Below the pieces are notes generated by a model. It searched no databases and was not told the DNA's origin. It worked only from the letters and a program-made list of their open reading frames with translations. 64,000 nt of DNA, from the NCBI GenBank assembly GCA_030645915.1, contig JAUSNO010000024.1, forward strand, positions 1-64,000, given 5' to 3'. Positions 52,128 through 61,830 of this stretch are shown one piece after another. The stretch is from Undibacterium sp. (GTDB taxonomy: Bacteria > Pseudomonadota > Gammaproteobacteria > Burkholderiales > Burkholderiaceae_D). Numbering within the stretch: the stretch's first letter is position 1; each line of letters starts with the position of its first letter. The translations under genes and the position numbers were made by a program.

Positions 52128-53975
52128 CTACGCTTCCAACATCTCCATCGCCGCTTGCATTTTCCTCACCAGAACAGACTCTTCCCTATGTGTCATGACT
52201 AGCGCTTCCGTTGCGCGCGTCATGGCGACATACACCAGTCTTGCCTCATCTTCCAATAATTCACCCGGTTTCAAACTGTTGCCGACTGCCGGTATACAAA
52301 CAAAGGGAAACTCCAGACCTTTGCTGCTATGCATGGTGACGATTTTAATACTGTCACTATCAGGCTGAAACGTTCGTGATTTATCCTGTTGCCATTGATA
52401 CGGTAGACCACGTTTAGCACATACGGCGGCGATCTCTTTGCCGGTGGCGTAATGTCGATAGATCACAGCCATGTCACCCCATGCTCTGCCAGTCTTGTTT
52501 TCATCGGCCAATTTATCGAGCAGATACAGCGCCTCGGCTCTTGCTGTAGGTAATTTGATGAGCAATGGTTTAGGGCCGTGACGCCCGGTACTCATGGGTT
52601 GTAAGGTCGGGGCCTGATCTTCCTCTGCATCATGCGGCGAAAGTAATTCATCGGCAAAGGCGCGCGCCACTGCCAGAATTTCGGCGGTATTGCGGTAGTT
52701 CAACTTGAGAATGGTGGTGCGACCCTTGGCTTGTACACCGACGCTGGAAAAAGAGAACTTTAATTTCTTGGCACCACCATAAATCGATTGCGCATCATCG
52801 TAGAGCACCAGCAAAGAATTGCTATCCGGGTTAATCATTTGCACGACCAGCTTAAACCATTCAGGCTTAAAATCATGCCCTTCATCTATCAGCACTGCAT
52901 CGTATTGCGCGGCAGGGATAATGCCGCGCTCAACCGATCGAATGACGCGATCAACACAGGCTTCAAAATACAGATTCAAATCGGTATTTTGCGGCGGATT
53001 TCCAGCATGATAGGATTTCAACTGCCGTACGCACCACGCGTGGAAATTGATCACATGGACGCGCTGCTCCAGACCTTTTTTCCGTATCGTGCTGGCGAGT
53101 TTTGCGGCCAGGGTTTTGTTGTAACACAAGACCAAAATAGGACGCGTGCAGAGCTTGGCCAGATGCTCGGCTCTATAACCGAGTATCAGTGTCTTGCCTG
53201 AACCTGCCACACCATGAATCACGCGATGCCCTACACCCAAGCTACGTGCCAGTTGTTCTTGCTGAATATCCATGACGCGCAATACATCGGGCAATTCTAC
53301 GGACTTATGGCCACTCTCTTCTGCCACACCAAACAGATCCTGCTGCAACGGGATGCGCACTTCCGGAAACAAATGCCAACGAATTCTATCTATCTGCGGC
53401 AGCGACAATTTCATGGTGAACTTGAGCGGGAACATCTGCCAGAAGCGCGCCTGAAATTCTTCAGCATCGACGCTTTCCGTCATCTCATCCTGGCAGATCA
53501 CCAAGTGCGCCGGTAACACCTCGCCCAGATCAGTGGCATCAAATTGTTTGCGCGAAATATTTGCCAGCACAACGCCATGACCGTAGGGAAAAAATGGCTT
53601 TCCCTTTAATGAACCAGAAGGCCAGACCAGTTGCGGGTCTTTTTCCAGCTTATTGGTAACTGCATACAAATACTGACGCGCCTGCTCTAGCGGGTTAAGC
53701 ACCTGCTTGACGCCCTGATTGGTCAAAATCGCAGCGCTCTGTTTATCGATGTTCTGAATGGTATCGAGTTTCCAGTCTTTCACCTCCAGCACCAGCAGGC
53801 CACGATGTGGATGAAACACGATGAAATCAGGATGCTGCGTGCGCTCACCTATTGCGACGTCATACCAACACAAATAGTCGGCCTCAAGCTTCGCCTCAAG
53901 TCGATAAGCGAAACGTTTTTCACCTGAAGTCATGCGGGAGACGCAACCGCCTATCGCTGGAATCAGAGTGGCCAT
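52128..53975 (-). CDS. NERD-domain UvrD/Rep-like helicase
   Basis: This 615-residue protein has an N-terminal NERD nuclease-related domain (GEKRFAYRLEAKLEADYLCW, HPDFIVFHPHRGLLVLEVKD, with Asp and ExK) and an SF1 helicase core: Walker A GVAGSGKTLIL, VLIDEGHDF (motif II), SSKGLEFPFVCIP and LVYVAMTRATEAL. This pair of domains is common in mobile and defence-related contexts, and its function is often unknown. It converges on the toxin gene with about 40 bp between stops. I would call it a candidate defence or DNA-repair helicase. Confidence 0.9.
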   Translation of the reverse strand: MATLIPAIGGCVSRMTSGEKRFAYRLEAKLEADYLCWYDVAIGERTQHPDFIVFHPHRGLLVLEVKDWKLDTIQNIDKQSAAILTNQGVKQVLNPLEQARQYLYAVTNKLEKDPQLVWPSGSLKGKPFFPYGHGVVLANISRKQFDATDLGEVLPAHLVICQDEMTESVDAEEFQARFWQMFPLKFTMKLSLPQIDRIRWHLFPEVRIPLQQDLFGVAEESGHKSVELPDVLRVMDIQQEQLARSLGVGHRVIHGVAGSGKTLILGYRAEHLAKLCTRPILVLCYNKTLAAKLASTIRKKGLEQRVHVINFHAWCVRQLKSYHAGNPPQNTDLNLYFEACVDRVIRSVERGIIPAAQYDAVLIDEGHDFKPEWFKLVVQMINPDSNSLLVLYDDAQSIYGGAKKLKFSFSSVGVQAKGRTTILKLNYRNTAEILAVARAFADELLSPHDAEEDQAPTLQPMSTGRHGPKPLLIKLPTARAEALYLLDKLADENKTGRAWGDMAVIYRHYATGKEIAAVCAKRGLPYQWQQDKSRTFQPDSDSIKIVTMHSSKGLEFPFVCIPAVGNSLKPGELLEDEARLVYVAMTRATEALVMTHREESVLVRKMQAAMEMLEA

Positions 53976-54078
53976 GCTAAGGGGTAATTAAGGTATTTCA
54001 TGCTCAAGTTAAGATATCGTCTCTACCAAAAAATTTCATCGTTTGCCTATTGTATTTCGTTCAACGGCAAATCAACAC

Positions 54079-54984
54079 CTATTCAGAAAATTGTTCCGCA
54101 ATCAGATTACGCAGCCACTGGTTACCCTCATCCTGATTGAAGCGCCGGTGCCAGAACACGTTGGTCTGTAACGCGGGCAGGCGCAAAGGCGGCTTTACGT
54201 ATTGCAATTTAAACGGCGCGGCGGCGCTTTCGGCGAGTTTTTGCGGCACCGTCACCAGTAGATCCGTTGTGCTGACGATGTAGGGCACTGCCACAAAATG
54301 CGGCACCGTAAAATGAGCGCTGGCCCTGATGCCGGCTTTTTCCAGGCTTTGATTAATCTTGTCATAAGGGCTTTCCATCGAGGCAACAATCAGATGTTGT
54401 GCCGCCAGAAAGTCTTTTGCGCTGATGGCGACACCGGCAAGCGGGTGGCCCTGACGCAGCATGCAGACATAGTTTTGCCTGAACAAACGACGTTGATATA
54501 GCGCGCCGGAGATGTCATCAAACGCGCCTATGGCCAGATCCACCCTGCCGGTTTCCATCTCCGCCTTGATATCGATGCTGCTGGCGCGCACTGTCGATAA
54601 CTGACTCTGCGGTGCCAGCCTGCAACATTGCTCAATCAGGCGCGGCATGAAATACACCTCGCCCACATCGGTCATGGCGATGACGAAATGACGTTTACTG
54701 GTGGACGCATCAAATACCTCATGCTGATTCAGCGCGCGCGTGATGTTGCCCAATGCGCTGGAGATCGGCTCAGCCAATTGTTGCGCCAGCGGCGTCGGCT
54801 GCATGCCTTGCGCGGTGCGCACGAAAAGTTCATCGTCGAAACTCTTGCGCAGGCGCGCCAGCGCATTGCTGACCGCTGGTTGCGATAGCCCTAGCTTTTT
54901 CGCCACGGAAGAAATCTGTCTCTCGTGAAACACTTCCTGAAACACCACCAGCAGGTTCAGGTCTATATCCTTAGGCTCCAGCAT
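54079..54984 (-). CDS. LysR family transcriptional regulator
   Basis: This 301-residue regulator has an N-terminal winged helix (FHERQISSVAKKLGLSQPAV, NALARLRKSFDDELFVRT) and a C-terminal co-inducer domain. It is transcribed divergently from hmgA over about 110 bp and probably activates hmgA-fahA with a pathway intermediate; this is inferred from position. ATG at 54984 follows GGGTAAAGA. Confidence 0.92.
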   Translation of the reverse strand: MLEPKDIDLNLLVVFQEVFHERQISSVAKKLGLSQPAVSNALARLRKSFDDELFVRTAQGMQPTPLAQQLAEPISSALGNITRALNQHEVFDASTSKRHFVIAMTDVGEVYFMPRLIEQCCRLAPQSQLSTVRASSIDIKAEMETGRVDLAIGAFDDISGALYQRRLFRQNYVCMLRQGHPLAGVAISAKDFLAAQHLIVASMESPYDKINQSLEKAGIRASAHFTVPHFVAVPYIVSTTDLLVTVPQKLAESAAAPFKLQYVKPPLRLPALQTNVFWHRRFNQDEGNQWLRNLIAEQFSE

Positions 54985-55094
54985 TCTTTACCCTTTATTC
55001 ACCAAATCAATGCGCTATATTTTTGTATTTATATCGCAAAAGACCAATCATTGCACTACATTAGTGTTTGCCCCCATTTTTACAGGATAGCAAG

Positions 55095-56402
55095 ATGAGT
55101 ACTATCGACACCCTGCGCTACCAGACCGGTTTCTCCAACGAATTTGCCACCGAGGCGCTGCCCGGTGCCTTGCCGGCAAACCAGAATTCGCCGCAGCAAT
55201 GCGCGTATGGCCTATATGCCGAGCAAGTCTCCGGCACCGCGTTTACCGCGCCGCGTCATGCTAACCGCCGCAGCTGGATGTACCGCATACGCCCGGCCGC
55301 GATGCATCAGCCTTTTGTGCAAATTGGTAATCGCGGCATGACGAATCAGTTTGATGAAATGCCGTCGTCACCGAATCAATTGCGTTGGGACCCGTTGCCG
55401 CTGCCAACGGAACAGATAGATTTCATAGCCAGTTGGCTGACCATGGCGGGCAACGGTTCCGCCGATGCCCTAAATGGCTGCGCGATCCATTTGTACGCGG
55501 CCAACTGCGACATGACGGACAGATTTTTTTATAACGCCGATGCCGAACTGCTAATCATCCCGCAGCAGGGGCGCCTGCATATCAAGACCGAACTTGGCCT
55601 GCTCGACATCGAGCCGCAAGAGATCGCCGTGATCCCGCGCGGTATCCGTTTTCAGGTGACTTTGCCCGACGGCGTAGCACGCGGCTACGTCTGCGAAAAT
55701 TTCGGCGCCATGCTGAAATTACCAGACCTGGGCGTGATAGGCTCGAACGGTCTGGCCAATCCGCGCGACTTCCAGATTCCGCATGCCTGGTATGAAGAAC
55801 GTGAAGGCGAGTTTGAACTGATCGCCAAATTCAGCGGCAATATGTGGCGCGCCAAGATAGGCCATTCGCCACTCGATGTGGTGGCATGGCATGGTAATTT
55901 TGCGCCCTACAAATACGATCTGCGCCACTTCAATACCATAGGCTCGATCAGCTATGATCATCCTGATCCGTCTATCTTTTTAGTGCTGCAATCGCCGAGC
56001 TGTGCGCCCGGTGTCGATACCATCGATTTCGTGATCTTCCCGCCACGCTGGCTGGCTGCGGAAAACACTTTCCGCCCACCCTGGTTCCACCGCAACATCG
56101 CCAGCGAATTCATGGGCCTGATCCATGGCGAGTACGATGCCAAGTCAGGCGGATTCCGCCCCGGTGGTGCCAGCCTGCATAACTGCATGAGCGGGCATGG
56201 CCCCGATGCGCCTACCTTTGAAAAAGCCAGCAGGATCGATACCAGCACGCCACAAAAAATTGACGACACCATGGCCTTCATGATCGAGTCCTGCAATATT
56301 CTCAAGCCCACGCGCGCCGCGATGGAATCGCCGCAACTGCAGACTGAGTATTACCAGTGCTGGCAAGGCATCAAGAAAAATTTTAATCCGGAGCAAAAAT
56401 AA
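55095..56402 (+). CDS. hmgA: Homogentisate 1,2-dioxygenase
   Basis: This non-heme iron enzyme opens the ring of homogentisate to maleylacetoacetate in tyrosine and phenylalanine breakdown. The 435-residue protein begins [20 protein letters not shown]. The iron ligands lie in [20 protein letters not shown] (His and Glu) and [14 protein letters not shown] (His). The start at 55095 is set by CAGGATAGCAAG and by the family N-terminus; an upstream frame opening would add nine residues. fahA starts directly after the stop codon, so both form one operon. Confidence 0.97.
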   Translation: MSTIDTLRYQTGFSNEFATEALPGALPANQNSPQQCAYGLYAEQVSGTAFTAPRHANRRSWMYRIRPAAMHQPFVQIGNRGMTNQFDEMPSSPNQLRWDPLPLPTEQIDFIASWLTMAGNGSADALNGCAIHLYAANCDMTDRFFYNADAELLIIPQQGRLHIKTELGLLDIEPQEIAVIPRGIRFQVTLPDGVARGYVCENFGAMLKLPDLGVIGSNGLANPRDFQIPHAWYEEREGEFELIAKFSGNMWRAKIGHSPLDVVAWHGNFAPYKYDLRHFNTIGSISYDHPDPSIFLVLQSPSCAPGVDTIDFVIFPPRWLAAENTFRPPWFHRNIASEFMGLIHGEYDAKSGGFRPGGASLHNCMSGHGPDAPTFEKASRIDTSTPQKIDDTMAFMIESCNILKPTRAAMESPQLQTEYYQCWQGIKKNFNPEQK

Positions 56403-57728
56403 ATGACGATTACCCTCAACGAAACCCACGATGCCGCATTGCGCAGCTGGGTCACTTCCGCCAACACCGGCAGCACGGATTTTCCAGTGCAAAATCTGCC
56501 GTATGGCGTGTTCAAGCGCAAAGGCAGTAGCGAGCATTTCAACATCGGCGTGGCCATCGGCGACCAGATTCTGGACCTGGCTGAAGCACATCGCCTTGGC
56601 ATTTTTTCTGAGCTGGACAGCAAGGCCTTCGAGCACGCCATCTTCAGCGACAGCCTGAACGCCCTGATGAATCTGGGCCACGCCACCTGGTCAGCATTGC
56701 GGCTGGCGCTATCCAATGCGCTGCGCGAGGGCGCGACACAACAGGATGCCTTGCAAGCCTGTCTACTGCCGCAGCTTGACGCCGAATACGCGTTGCCGGC
56801 GCAGATAGGCGACTACACCGACTTCTATACTTCGGTGCATCACGCGACTGCCGTCGGCAAATTATTCCGCCCGGATAACCCCTTGCTGCCGAATTACAAA
56901 TGGGTGCCGATTGGCTACCACGGCCGCTCTTCGTCGATCGGCATTTCCGGTCAGACGTTTCACCGCCCGGTCGGCCAGACCATGCCGCCAGGATTGAGCG
57001 AGCCGGTAGTTGGCCCGGCCAAGCGCATGGATTATGAAATGGAAATCGGTATCTTCATCGGCAATGGCAATGCCCTCGGCGAGCGCATCGGCATTGAAGA
57101 CGCCGAGCAGCATGTATTCGGCCTGTGCCTGCTCAACGACTGGTCGGCGCGCGACATGCAAGCCTGGGAATACCAGCCGCTAGGCCCTTTCCTGGCGAAG
57201 AATTTTGCCTCGACGATTTCACCCTGGGTCGTCACCATCGAAGCCCTGGCACCGTATCGCAAGGGGTGGACGCGTGATGCGGCTGATCCGCAGCCTTTGC
57301 CGTATCTGGAATCGGCAGATCTGCGCGACAGCGGTGCCTTTGATATCCAGCTCGAAGTCTTGCTGCAAACCGACACCATGCGCAAGGAAGGATCAGCGCC
57401 GCAACGCCTGTCGCTGTCGAATTTCCGCCATTCTTACTGGACGGTGTCGCAACTGGTCACGCATCACACGGTCAATGGCTGCAACCTGCGCGCCGGTGAT
57501 TTGCTGGGCTCAGGCACACAATCTGGCCCTCTGCCGGAAGAAGCCGGATCGCTGCTGGAGCTGAGCGAAGGCGGCAAGAAACCCATCGTGTTGAGCAACG
57601 GCGAGCAGCGCGTTTTCATCGCTGACGGCGACAGCATTATCATGCGCGGCTGGGCACAGAAAGACGGAGCGCCGCGCATCGGTTTTGGTGAAGTCAGCGG
57701 CACTTTGCTGCCGGCACTGGCGATATAA
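56403..57728 (+). CDS. fahA: Fumarylacetoacetase
   Basis: This enzyme hydrolyses fumarylacetoacetate to fumarate and acetoacetate, the last step of the homogentisate pathway. The 441-residue protein has the typical FAH core: TDFYTSVHHATAVGKLFRPD, YKWVPIGYHGRSSSIGISGQ, MDYEMEIGIFIGNGNALGER, LNDWSARDMQAWEYQPLGPF, and the C-terminal GDSIIMRGWAQKDG. It begins with no gap after hmgA. The maleylacetoacetate isomerase gene is not adjacent. A terminator follows. Confidence 0.97.
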   Translation: MTITLNETHDAALRSWVTSANTGSTDFPVQNLPYGVFKRKGSSEHFNIGVAIGDQILDLAEAHRLGIFSELDSKAFEHAIFSDSLNALMNLGHATWSALRLALSNALREGATQQDALQACLLPQLDAEYALPAQIGDYTDFYTSVHHATAVGKLFRPDNPLLPNYKWVPIGYHGRSSSIGISGQTFHRPVGQTMPPGLSEPVVGPAKRMDYEMEIGIFIGNGNALGERIGIEDAEQHVFGLCLLNDWSARDMQAWEYQPLGPFLAKNFASTISPWVVTIEALAPYRKGWTRDAADPQPLPYLESADLRDSGAFDIQLEVLLQTDTMRKEGSAPQRLSLSNFRHSYWTVSQLVTHHTVNGCNLRAGDLLGSGTQSGPLPEEAGSLLELSEGGKKPIVLSNGEQRVFIADGDSIIMRGWAQKDGAPRIGFGEVSGTLLPALAI

Positions 57729-57745
57729 ATTCAAATGATCGTAAC

Positions 57746-57784
57746 AAAAAGGGCAGGCGACTTTTGGTCACCGGCCCTTTTTTT
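57746..57784 (+). terminator. Terminator of the hmgA-fahA operon
   Basis: AAAAAGGGC at 57746-57754 pairs with GGCCCTTTTTTT at 57773-57784 with a longer inner loop. It could also act for the leftward PhoD gene, which ends at 57803. Confidence 0.8.
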
Positions 57785-57802
57785 ATATTCCTGCAAAAAC
57801 GG

Positions 57803-59572
57803 CTAAACGTTATCGGTCACCTGCGGTGCAGTTGAGCCAGACGCCAGACTGATGCGTGTGCGCTTGAGCAAGGCTTGCGCCGGCTTGCTGCCATCTGTAT
57901 TGAGCGGCTTGACCTTGTTAAACATCACCGTGAATGAACTGGCCGTGACAGTGGCGACGGCGTAACCCTGCGCATCGTGATCGACGTAGGCGAAGTCGGG
58001 ATTATGCCCGCGTATGACGGCATCAAAAGTGGCTGGCGTGGCGACCAAAGGTTCCAATGGCGTGCCGCCCGCACCGGCTTTCAGGTAATTGTAGAACGAG
58101 CTGCTGCTGATGCCGGCCGTGACAAAATCCACCGCCACCGCGGTGCCGATGGCCGGATCAGGATTGTCGCGTATGGTGCCGCACTGGAAGGCATGCAAGT
58201 CACCGGTGATCGCCACCACGTTCTTGATGCTTTGCGTCTTCAGATACGTCATCAACTCGGCCCTATGGGCAGGATAACCGTCCCAGGCATCGGCGTTGAC
58301 GATATACAACTGGTTATATGGTGCCGGTGCGGCGGCGCGCAAGTCGACCCACATGCGGTTCAGCGTGACCTCGTTGCCCCAGACTTTCCAGGCGGCGCTG
58401 CTGCTCTTGAGCGTGTCTTTCCACCATTGGGTCTGGGTCGGCCCGAGTATGCTAGGCGGGCGCTGCAGCACAAAAGTATCGAGTCCCTCAAACTGCTGCA
58501 AGATCGGTTGCGGCACAAAATAGCGTGCGCCGATAGAGTCGTTGCCAGTCACCGGATGATGGCCCAGCGCCTGCGCGACGGCCGGCTCATCGACGGTATG
58601 ATCATCGCGATACAGGCGCTCATCTGTCATCACCAGATGCATCAGGCTACCGAACTTGAAGTCGCGGTAGATACGGATATTTTCATAGCTGGCATTGTTC
58701 AGGTCGAAAGAGACATCGCCAAAATCGATAGGCATGTACTCTACCCAGGCCTGAGTCGCACTACGTCTGCGCGAGGTTTCCTGCTTGTTTTCATTGCTGT
58801 AGGTCTGATGGTCTTTCCAGCAATCGTCAGAAAATTCATGGTCGTCCCAGATCGCGATCATAGGGAACTTGCGGTGCAATTCTTGCAGGCGCGCATCGGA
58901 GCGATAGGTGCGGTACAGGGTGCGGTAGTCGTCCACGCTATTGGCGTAAGTGCCGCCGCCGGGTACCGGCATGCCGTTGGGCAGCGTGATGCGGGTATGC
59001 GCCGGCTCGGCCTGCCCACTCTGGAAAGAGGCACCCACGGTTTCGTAAATATAGTCGCCCAGATGCACCATAAAATCGATGTCTTCGGCAGCCAGCAACT
59101 CCATCGCCGACCAATGATTCACGCTCCAGTCCTGGCAAGTAAGCCAGGCAAACTTTAACTGAGCCGGACTGCTTGTGGCAGCCGGCGCAGTCTTGGTCTG
59201 GCCGATGGAACTGATGTCCTGGCCACTGACGAAGCGGTAGTAGTAACGCGTATCTGGCGTTAAATTGGTGACTTTGGCGCGCACCGTAAAATCGTATAGG
59301 TTGGTCGCGCTCAAAGCGATGGATGCGACGGTGGTTTCAAAACTCGAAGAGGTCGATACATCGAGCCGCACCGGAATAGAGAGCTGGGTCATGGGCCCGA
59401 CGCAACGCGTCCAGAACACCACGCTGACATCCTTAGGATCGCCACTGGCAACGCCTAGCGGAAAGGCATACGTGCCTACCGGTATGGCAGGGTCACCGCC
59501 GCCGCAGGCGCTCAGGCTGGCGCTGGCAACCGTAAAGTACATCGCGCTACGTATAAACTGTCGACGATCCAT
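57803..59572 (-). CDS. PhoD-like alkaline phosphatase, Tat-exported
   Basis: This 589-residue phosphatase or phosphodiesterase has a twin-arginine signal (MDRRQFIRSAMYFTVASASL) followed by SACGGG, which is a possible lipobox. The catalytic and metal-binding parts include YAFPLGVASGDPKDVSVVFW, FMVHLGDYIYE, IAIWDDHEFSDDCWKD and AITGDLHAFQCGT. The family cleaves phosphate esters and teichoic-acid-like substrates in the periplasm. It is convergent with fahA. Confidence 0.93.
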   Translation of the reverse strand: MDRRQFIRSAMYFTVASASLSACGGGDPAIPVGTYAFPLGVASGDPKDVSVVFWTRCVGPMTQLSIPVRLDVSTSSSFETTVASIALSATNLYDFTVRAKVTNLTPDTRYYYRFVSGQDISSIGQTKTAPAATSSPAQLKFAWLTCQDWSVNHWSAMELLAAEDIDFMVHLGDYIYETVGASFQSGQAEPAHTRITLPNGMPVPGGGTYANSVDDYRTLYRTYRSDARLQELHRKFPMIAIWDDHEFSDDCWKDHQTYSNENKQETSRRRSATQAWVEYMPIDFGDVSFDLNNASYENIRIYRDFKFGSLMHLVMTDERLYRDDHTVDEPAVAQALGHHPVTGNDSIGARYFVPQPILQQFEGLDTFVLQRPPSILGPTQTQWWKDTLKSSSAAWKVWGNEVTLNRMWVDLRAAAPAPYNQLYIVNADAWDGYPAHRAELMTYLKTQSIKNVVAITGDLHAFQCGTIRDNPDPAIGTAVAVDFVTAGISSSSFYNYLKAGAGGTPLEPLVATPATFDAVIRGHNPDFAYVDHDAQGYAVATVTASSFTVMFNKVKPLNTDGSKPAQALLKRTRISLASGSTAPQVTDNV

Positions 59573-59961
59573 GTTCTTGTCTCTCTCTTATTTTGATTTG
59601 GCTAATTTGGGTTTGATTTTATTTTCCATGTCTGACGCATGTTTTTTTTAGCTGAGTTTAGGCTGCGGCTTGGCCGGCGTATTGCGCTTTCGTGCCAAGC
59701 GACTTGTTGTATCGCGCCATATCGCAATCCGGCCTACGGACGAATCGGGCGGGTACAAATGATTTATTCAGAAGGGGAGAAAACCGGCACCTGCCCAGGA
59801 CGCACTGTCCATGCGGTCTGCAGGCACGATAGGTCGCTAGGGCGCATGGATAGTGCGTCCTGAGCCTGCCTGCTGGCGGATTTTTTAGCCAGGATGCCGG
59901 CTTAATTGTGTCAACTTAGCTGCGTCAACTTAGCTGCCCGCGTCCAGCTCAACAGCCTTGC
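59573..59961. other. Gene-free region with repeat copy G
   Basis: These 389 bp hold the PhoD promoter region and repeat copy G at 59782-59872. ACTTAGCTGC is repeated twice in tandem at about 59914-59936. Confidence 0.45.
59782..59872. repeat. Dispersed long-palindrome repeat, copy G
   Basis: Left arm CAGGACGCACTGTCCATGCG (59796-59815) and right arm CGCATGGATAGTGCGTCCTG (59843-59862). Here CGCACT/AGTGCG replaces CGCAAT/ATTGCG of copies D-F, a two-sided change that keeps the pairing. Confidence 0.85.
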
Positions 59962-60813
59962 TTACTCGTGCTGATTGCGCCCGGCTTGCGCGGCGAGGAA
60001 GCGGCGGATATTCGAGGCGTCGAGTAGGCGTACAGAGTTGGCTCTGGCATTCAATAGCACCAGGGTGGCGTTCTTGCCCGCCATCTTCACGCGCATGATC
60101 AGGCAATTGCCCGCTTCATTGGTGAAACCGGTTTTCGACAAAAGTATGTCCCAGCCTTTTTTACCGACTAGCCGATTGGTATTGCGAAATTGCACCTCGC
60201 GCCCCTTGATCTTGATCAGGTCTGAACTGTCGGTCGTGATATCGGCAATATCCGGGTAACGCGAAGCGGCCACCGCCATTTTCACCAGATCAGCGGCGGT
60301 CGATGTATTACTCGGCGATAAACCGGTGGGTTCCTGTATGACCGTATCGAGCATGCCCAATGCGGCAATTTTTTTCTGCATCGCCGCAGTAAATGCCGCG
60401 CTGCCGCCCGGATAGGTGCGCATCAGTGAGGCGGCGGCGCGGTTATCCGATGACATCAAAGCCAGTTGCAATACGTCGCGCCGAGACAAGACCGCACCGA
60501 CGGGAACATGCGAGCGACTGTGTTTGAGCATATCCACGTCCACCGTCTCTATCGCAATTTTTTCATTCATATCCAGCTTGCCATCGAGTACCACCATCGC
60601 CGTCATCAGCTTGGTCAGCGACGCGATCGGCACCACTACTTTTGAATTTTTCTCCAGCAGTATCTTGCCCGTACCATCTTCCACCACGATGGCATTTTGC
60701 GAGCCAAACGACACAGCAAAAACAGTCGGCGCCAGCGTGAATAAAAAGACAAAGAGTAGGGGCATCAACAGCGGCATTTGCGAGGATGAGAAAAAGGAGT
60801 GCGGCTTAATCAT
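59962..60813 (-). CDS. pbpG: D-alanyl-D-alanine endopeptidase (S11, PbpG-like)
   Basis: This 283-residue periplasmic penicillin-binding protein cuts peptidoglycan cross-links. After a signal peptide (LLFVFLFTLAPTVFAVSFGS region) it shows all three motifs: ASLTK with the nucleophile Ser, SSDN and LSKTGFT. The size and family sequence fit PbpG (PBP7). The start at 60813 is one of several candidates; 60777 would shorten the signal. Confidence 0.9.
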   Translation of the reverse strand: MIKPHSFFSSSQMPLLMPLLFVFLFTLAPTVFAVSFGSQNAIVVEDGTGKILLEKNSKVVVPIASLTKLMTAMVVLDGKLDMNEKIAIETVDVDMLKHSRSHVPVGAVLSRRDVLQLALMSSDNRAAASLMRTYPGGSAAFTAAMQKKIAALGMLDTVIQEPTGLSPSNTSTAADLVKMAVAASRYPDIADITTDSSDLIKIKGREVQFRNTNRLVGKKGWDILLSKTGFTNEAGNCLIMRVKMAGKNATLVLLNARANSVRLLDASNIRRFLAAQAGRNQHE

Positions 60814-60953
60814 GAAGTGGATTATCGTCCGGTGATGGGGAGTACATTGCGAGATGCGTGACGCCATGTTCATGGTACCTCACATTAACTGACTAGGTAA
60901 CTGACTAGGGCGCATGGACGATGCTGGCAATCCGGGAATATTCCCGGCGCAAT

Positions 60954-60995
60954 AAAAAATCCGGGGAATCCCTAGCGGAATTTCCCGGATTTTTT
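60954..60995 (-). terminator. Terminator after the Pal-like gene
   Basis: AAAAAATCCGGG at 60954-60965 pairs with CCCGGATTTTTT at 60984-60995. In the leftward direction it follows the Pal-like stop (61057) by 60 bp. A second small hairpin, CCGGGAATATTCCCGG, lies just to the left. Confidence 0.85.
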
Positions 60996-61056
60996 ACTTT
61001 ACAAGTGACAGCGAAGGATGCAAAAAAATTTGCCCTATGCCGCCCTTGCCATCAAA

Positions 61057-61584
61057 TTACTTGGCTGTGTAGACGATATCAGCACGGCGGTTTTCTGCCC
61101 ATGCGGCTTCGTTGCTGCCTGTTGCCTTTGGCTTTTCCTTACCGTAAGAAACGGCTTCCATCTGCGCATCTGGTGTACCTAACAAGACCATGGCTTTACG
61201 CACGGCTTCAGCACGCTTCTGACCCAAGGCCAGGTTGTACTCGCTGCCGCCGCGCTCATCGGTATTGCCCTGGATCAGGACTTTACGCGTTTTGCTGCTG
61301 GAAATGTATTTGGCATGCGCGTCAACCGCTGCATTGAATTCGCCCTTGACAACATAGCTGTCAAAGTCGAAATACACGCTGCGCTTGGACAGGATGTTTT
61401 TTGGATCATCCAGCGGATCCATCGCCGGCGCGACAACAGTAGCGACGCTGCGTGCATCTGGTGCAGCTGGTTTGGCCGCGACCGGCGCTGGTGCTGGTGT
61501 TTCTGCAACTTTGACTGGTGAGCTGCAAGCGGCTAACAATATAGCGGCAGATACGATAGTGCTAAGTGTGACGATGGAACGCAT
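61057..61584 (-). CDS. OmpA-family peptidoglycan-associated lipoprotein (Pal-like)
   Basis: This 175-residue lipoprotein has a signal peptide ending LLAAC, an Ala/Pro-rich linker (about 22-70), and an OmpA-type peptidoglycan-binding domain (VYFDFDSYVVKGEFNAAVDA, VLIQGNTDERGGSEYNLALG, RAEAVRKAMVLLG, ENRRADIVY). It is Pal-like, but no tolQRAB genes are adjacent in the window. It may be the Pal paralogue. AAGGGAATTTCC precedes the ATG at 61584. Confidence 0.88.
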   Translation of the reverse strand: MRSIVTLSTIVSAAILLAACSSPVKVAETPAPAPVAAKPAAPDARSVATVVAPAMDPLDDPKNILSKRSVYFDFDSYVVKGEFNAAVDAHAKYISSSKTRKVLIQGNTDERGGSEYNLALGQKRAEAVRKAMVLLGTPDAQMEAVSYGKEKPKATGSNEAAWAENRRADIVYTAK

Positions 61585-61830
61585 GGAAATTCCCTTGGTA
61601 AGTTTTAATTTTGTATATGAAGTGAGTTTGAGTCGGCGAACGAATTGCACAAGCCTAAAAAAACCCGCGTAGTGTGCGCCTAAAGACTTAGGTGAAACTT
61701 AAATCAGTCCGGGAAGGGCCGAGACAGTGAACGCGGCGGGATAAATAAAAGTCAATGTTGGGCTGCCCGACGTGCAGTGAGCATCGTATGGCGCAGGTTA
61801 CATTTCTTCTATTTGGCTACAAAAATCAGG